A DNA stretch of 64,000 bases from Syntrophobacteraceae bacterium (GTDB lineage Bacteria; Desulfobacterota; Syntrophobacteria; Syntrophobacterales; Syntrophobacteraceae): positions 93,621 through 157,620 of the forward strand of contig JARLHO010000112.1 in NCBI GenBank assembly GCA_031292215.1. The letters are read 5' to 3'. Shown here in pieces: positions 62,201-64,000 of the stretch. A program made the position numbers and the translations under genes. Positions within the stretch are counted from its first letter, which is position 1. Each line of letters begins with the position of its first letter. The notes under the pieces are model-generated. The model ran no database searches. It was not told the origin of the DNA and saw only the letters and a program-made list of their open reading frames with translations.

Positions 62201-62299
62201 TGCCCAGTGGTCTCTGCTAAATAGTGACTCGGTTTCGCTCTCCATCAAATCGTAGAGGCGATAGCCCGTATGGCGAATCCTGCTTTCCCTGTCAGACAT
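59291..62299 (-). CDS. putA: Bifunctional proline dehydrogenase / glutamate-semialdehyde dehydrogenase
   Basis: About 1002 residues from the ATG at 62299 (MSDRESRIRHTGYRLYDLME). The N-terminal half is proline dehydrogenase (FAD barrel; VRLVKGAYWDQEV, then VEFQVLYGMGQPVRNAL and VYCPVGEMLQGMSYLVRRLLEN). The C-terminal half is an aldehyde dehydrogenase (VIAPWNFPLAI, FTGSRDVGAEII, LEMGGKNAIIIDS, catalytic Cys in GQKCSACSR). It turns proline into glutamate in two channelled steps. There is no ribbon-helix-helix DNA-binding domain, as in the shorter PutA class of about 1000 residues. Its start overlaps the KptA-like gene by eight bases. Confidence 0.93.
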   Translation of the reverse strand: MSDRESRIRHTGYRLYDLMESETESLFSRDHWAGKLFEWCMNNEPFKVRMFRFIDVFPSLGDTSEVISHLQQYFSDPELHFPSALNWGIKYVAPTWMTSRIVARAIGRNIRKTAARFIAGTSPEEALPVLEGLRSEGFAFSIDLLGEAVVSEREAEDYLERYLHLFEYLGGIQEKLPPPGAASARPSEVKTPGAALRTDWRHSPRLNVSLKTSAMYSQMSSCAFDHSIEKAKERLRPILRRAIKAGAFINFDMEHHGIKDLTFALYRSLMEEAEFGRYPHTGIVIQAYLRESQRDLEHMIRWADGGDFSFTVRLVKGAYWDQEVIGSKQKNWPVPVFTDKAETDANFERLAGIILENRDCLKLACASHNIRSIAAVSETAKELGATDEHVEFQVLYGMGQPVRNALRKAGLPVRVYCPVGEMLQGMSYLVRRLLENTANQSFLRLAFSQGLSRAELLQNPAEKLPSHKAGDAGAERFSKKVVFTNEPVFDWSHPENRVRFTQALQKRRASFPIRVPVKIGGKKIQTASRFLSVNPARNDETAGIISSAGIDDAQSAIAAAKSAFPAWRDTPAKERAEYLLKAAACARRRRFELAAIEVIEVGKSWSESDADVCEAIDYLEYYAREMVRYGVPREMARTPGETSRLFYEPRGVAVVIAPWNFPLAISTGMSSAAIVTGNTVVYKPASQSPVTGYMLNTLFEEAGLPPGVFNFLPGPGGVLGDVLTTHPDVAMIAFTGSRDVGAEIISKAHQITPKAMCVKNVVLEMGGKNAIIIDSDGDLDEAVVYVVQSAFGYQGQKCSACSRLIVHEKIYDRYLERLEAAAASLSIGPVEFPQNFLGAVIDEAAREKITKFIEMGKTAGYPLFERTIQTGGGCFVPLCIFKNVDPEDPLAQEEIFGPVLAAIKVRDFDEALRVANGTRYALTGGVFSRSPANIEKARKNFRTGNLYINRGCTGAIVGRHPFGGFKMSGLGSKAGGPDYLAHFMVSRNIVENTVRRGFAPVE

Positions 62300-63032
62300 C
62301 TCTTTTGTGTCTTTCTTTTCGACCGGTCTTTTTCCATCCGGTTTTAGCCTCCCTGTTCGAGGCCTTTGCGCCGGGTATTCCCAGATGATGCGGTTGGACG
62401 ATAAATGAGCCCGCAGAAGCAAAAGAGGGGGGCGAAGGCTTGGATTTCCGGGCGGGATGTGAGATTTTTTCGGCCAGTTCCTGTCGGATAGCCGGAAAGA
62501 CGATAAACTTTGCCGGAATCGACTCGACAAGGAAAAGATGAGGTCCTGCGGCAAGTATCGAAAGCCTGCTCCTTGTGGCCTCTTCGGCAAGAATTTCAAT
62601 CAAAATTGGTGACGTATCGGTTCTTTTCGCGATCCGCAGGGCAAATTCCTTTTCGTCGCAAAGAGGCAGAAACCGGCGGCGGGTGGGCCTAAGACCGAAT
62701 TCTTGAGCGGAAGCCAGATGTTTGGGCTTAAGTCCGAAATAGAGCCTTTTGGGAACGAGAGGCGCGGGTAAATAAACCGCCGGGCCGGCTTCAGGGCGAA
62801 GCCGCAAGAGGCCGCCCTCCAGTAGGAAAGGAAGCTCCAGGCCCAGAAGCGCCAGTTCGCGGATCGTTGATTCGCGAACAAACCTTAGCGCACCATCCTC
62901 TTGGAGCGCCCAGTAGAATTCCTTCCAGGGCATAGTGGAGTCAGGATCCCAAAAAAGGCCGTATTCTCCGGGAGCGTGGCTGGCGATGAAACCAAGGGTT
63001 TTGGCAAGTGTCCCATGTCGATGTTTTAGCAT
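62292..63032 (-). CDS. Degenerate KptA/Tpt1-like RNA 2'-phosphotransferase homologue
   Basis: A 246-residue protein. The N-terminal 80 residues match the winged-helix part of KptA (LAKTLGFIASHAPGEYGLFW). Residues 93-150 match its ADP-ribosyltransferase core (PKRLYFGLKPKHLASAQEFG, LRPTRRRFLPL, ILIEILAEEA). The conserved LYHGT is LYFGL, and the catalytic RH in helix 1 is SH, so at least two catalytic features are lost. A basic C-terminal tail adds about 60 residues. It may be an inactive or re-purposed binder. Its stop overlaps the putA start in ATGTCTGA, which couples the two genes. Confidence 0.72.
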   Translation of the reverse strand: MLKHRHGTLAKTLGFIASHAPGEYGLFWDPDSTMPWKEFYWALQEDGALRFVRESTIRELALLGLELPFLLEGGLLRLRPEAGPAVYLPAPLVPKRLYFGLKPKHLASAQEFGLRPTRRRFLPLCDEKEFALRIAKRTDTSPILIEILAEEATRSRLSILAAGPHLFLVESIPAKFIVFPAIRQELAEKISHPARKSKPSPPSFASAGSFIVQPHHLGIPGAKASNREAKTGWKKTGRKERHKRDV

Positions 63033-63084
63033 ATTCGCTCAAGGATAAAGTGAACATTCATTATAAGACATCTTCCAGATAGGT

Positions 63085-63318
63085 TCAATTGGCAAAAGGA
63101 TTCTCTTCGTTAAACCAATGAGAGTTCGAATGGGCCCCGAGGTAATCGGCATAGCCAAGCTCACTTCGCAGTTCTTCAAAGATCCCAAAAAACCGGTCCC
63201 AGGCCCCGGGGCTTAAGAAACTGCCAAGATGGCTGCGCATATCTTGTTCTACGCGGTCATTATCCAGAAGTATATTGTCTACGTCGAACAGGAACACGAT
63301 GTAACGGGTTTTGGTCAT
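63085..63318 (-). CDS. Short HAD-superfamily hydrolase fragment
   Basis: Seventy-seven residues starting MTKTRYIVFLFDVDNILLDN, with GGAAGG before the ATG. The first lines carry HAD motif I (DVDN-x-L-L) and then the cap region, DRFFGIFEELRSELGYADYL, typical of a phosphoglycolate-phosphatase-like family of about 200 residues. The frame stops after NSHWFNEENPFAN; the other HAD motifs are absent. It is best read as a truncated gene or pseudogene downstream of the broken zwf. Confidence 0.6.
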   Translation of the reverse strand: MTKTRYIVFLFDVDNILLDNDRVEQDMRSHLGSFLSPGAWDRFFGIFEELRSELGYADYLGAHSNSHWFNEENPFAN

Positions 63319-63343
63319 GGTTTGCCTTCCGGGGGGGAGGGGG

Positions 63344-63763
63344 TTATGCCAGGGGGCCGTGTTTTCCGATGAGCTGGTAGGCTTTTTCGGGCCCCCAGCT
63401 CCCCGGCCGGTAAGAATACAGGGGCGTAACGTTTCCCGGGACCGCGTCCACAACCCGCCACTGGGCTTCGATGCTGTCCTGGCGGGCAAAAAGCTCGGAA
63501 GAGCCCTGCATGGCGTCTCGCATGTCATCTGCTGCCTGGCGCACAAAGGTCAGCTCAACGTCTTGACCGGCCATCCGCTCTCCCGGTTTTTTAACCCGCA
63601 TCCCCATCGACATGGTGATGTCCGGCTGGAGGCGACCGGCACGATCTCCCCGAAGGTCTCCCGGGGCGGACGCTTGTACTCGACCAGGAACTCTGTCACG
63701 GTAAGGGGCAACTGCCCAACGCCAGTTTTCGATTACGAGCTTAACGGTTGCAAATGTTTCCAC
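63344..63763 (-). pseudogene. zwf: Broken glucose-6-phosphate dehydrogenase gene (C-terminal remnant)
   Basis: Recognisable pieces of G6PDH occur in two frames. In one frame: TVKLVIENWRWA, then QPDITMSMGMRVKKPGE, then LFARQDSIEAQWRVVD and YRPGSWGPEKA, which match the end of the family. The block EFLVEYKRPPRETFGE, which belongs between the first two pieces, is in a different frame. Segments such as the sugar-phosphate site (YLRTGKRL) are missing. The gene is therefore frame-shifted and deleted, and no upstream catalytic half is seen before the IS-like element. Confidence 0.72.
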
Positions 63764-63854
63764 CGTTGCGCCGGAGCGATCCCCTGGTTCGGAGCGCTAA
63801 ACTGTGGGCAAAATCCTTGCCATACCCGTTTGATAGAATAATTTAAACTGGGTA

Positions 63855-64000
63855 AACCCCCGGCTTTGCCGGGGAGACTCTCAGAGTTTGACATTTCCGG
63901 GAGTATGCGAAAGCCTCCCTCTTGTGAACCGCTCAAAGTTTACAAAAGGAAAGGCTTTCGCGTGGACGATCGACAAAGTCCAAGCCACACCGTACGGGAC
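63855..64000 (+). mobile_element. Left end of an IS200/IS605-like element (truncated by the window)
   Basis: A hairpin CCCCGGC-TTT-GCCGGGG (63857-63873) is followed by a second inverted repeat GCGAAAGCCT (63907-63916) / AGGCTTTCGC (63952-63961). The second encloses AAAGGA and ends at the start codon of a transposase-like frame. Subterminal hairpins and a structured leader over the transposase start are typical of IS200/IS605 elements. The right end lies outside. Confidence 0.6.
63962..64000 (+). CDS. IS200-like Y1 transposase, N-terminal 13 codons only
   Basis: GTG at 63962 with AAAGGA upstream starts VDDRQSPSHTVRD, which continues past the window edge. REP/IS200-type Y1 transposases often begin (D/K)RQSLSHTxWDCKYHVVF, so the fit is good but only 13 residues can be read. 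Confidence 0.55.
   Translation, partial: MDDRQSPSHTVRD

Noticed and set aside
1..64000. CRISPR arrays, rRNA genes or replication origins
   Set aside because: No regularly spaced repeats, rRNA segments, or DnaA-box clusters were seen anywhere in the window.

Overview
The window is GC-rich, densely coded bacterial chromosome. No single marker fixes the taxon, but several features together point to an anaerobic Desulfobacterota (Deltaproteobacteria), possibly a Syntrophobacterales-like sulfate reducer or syntroph. These are a split B12 mutase, an ETF with a ferredoxin domain, GTP-dependent PEP carboxykinase, a DUF1614 protein, a small SAP/Cys protein, a PutA without a DNA-binding domain, and a selenocysteine tRNA. 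This is inference from gene content, not from a search.

Region 1 (1-11.7 kb) starts with an outer-membrane DUF1302 barrel, an HAE3-type RND exporter and a Ycf48-like beta-propeller. A universal stress protein, an APC amino-acid permease, glutamate dehydrogenase and a large REC-like/PEP-synthase ATP-grasp fusion follow. A convergent SYLF lipid-binding protein closes the region.

Region 2 (11.8-33.6 kb) is the highlight: about 20 minus-strand genes, tightly packed and often overlapping. In transcription order they are a family III CoA-transferase, ETF beta, ferredoxin-ETF alpha, acyl-CoA dehydrogenase, a GntR/FCD regulator, a two-gene B12 mutase, a PaaK-type CoA ligase, molybdenum hydroxylase B (FAD, 2Fe-2S and Mo subunits), hydantoinase-type HyuA and HyuB, molybdenum enzyme A (Mo, FAD with an extra Cys loop, 2Fe-2S), two MoaD-like proteins and two VOC proteins. 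The combination of Mo hydroxylase, ATP-dependent lactam hydrolase, CoA ligase or transferase, B12 mutase and acyl-CoA dehydrogenase matches the published logic of anaerobic indoleacetate (auxin) breakdown in Azoarcus/Aromatoleum. In that route indoleacetate goes to 2-oxoindoleacetate, (2-aminophenyl)succinate, its CoA ester, (2-aminobenzyl)malonyl-CoA and then towards 2-aminobenzoyl-CoA. The mutase keeps the methylmalonyl-CoA-type substrate residues, as expected for a substrate with a free carboxylate. A 24-base near-palindrome lies in the promoter spacer ahead of the first gene and is a likely site for the operon's own GntR regulator. The second Mo enzyme, the MoaD pair and the VOC pair are additions that the known pathway does not explain.

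Region 3 (33.9-36.7 kb) has a divergent benzoylformate-decarboxylase-type gene and two toxin-antitoxin remnants beside the selenocysteine tRNA gene, which looks like a decayed island. Region 4 (36.9-49.5 kb) is mostly housekeeping: a DUF362 ferredoxin protein, DUF1614, PEP carboxykinase, a heptose bisphosphatase, rnc-radical SAM-era, a zinc alcohol dehydrogenase with a duplicated start region, and TamB. Region 5 (49.5-58.6 kb) has a SAP-domain mini-protein, a secreted cystatin-like protein and a complete TonB uptake locus (ExbB, ExbD, TonB, ABC transporter, binding protein, receptor). The receptor carries a histone-H1-like basic segment. Region 6 (59.3-64 kb) has a KptA-like gene translationally coupled to a bifunctional proline-catabolic enzyme, then a decaying zwf/HAD pair and the start of an IS200-like element.
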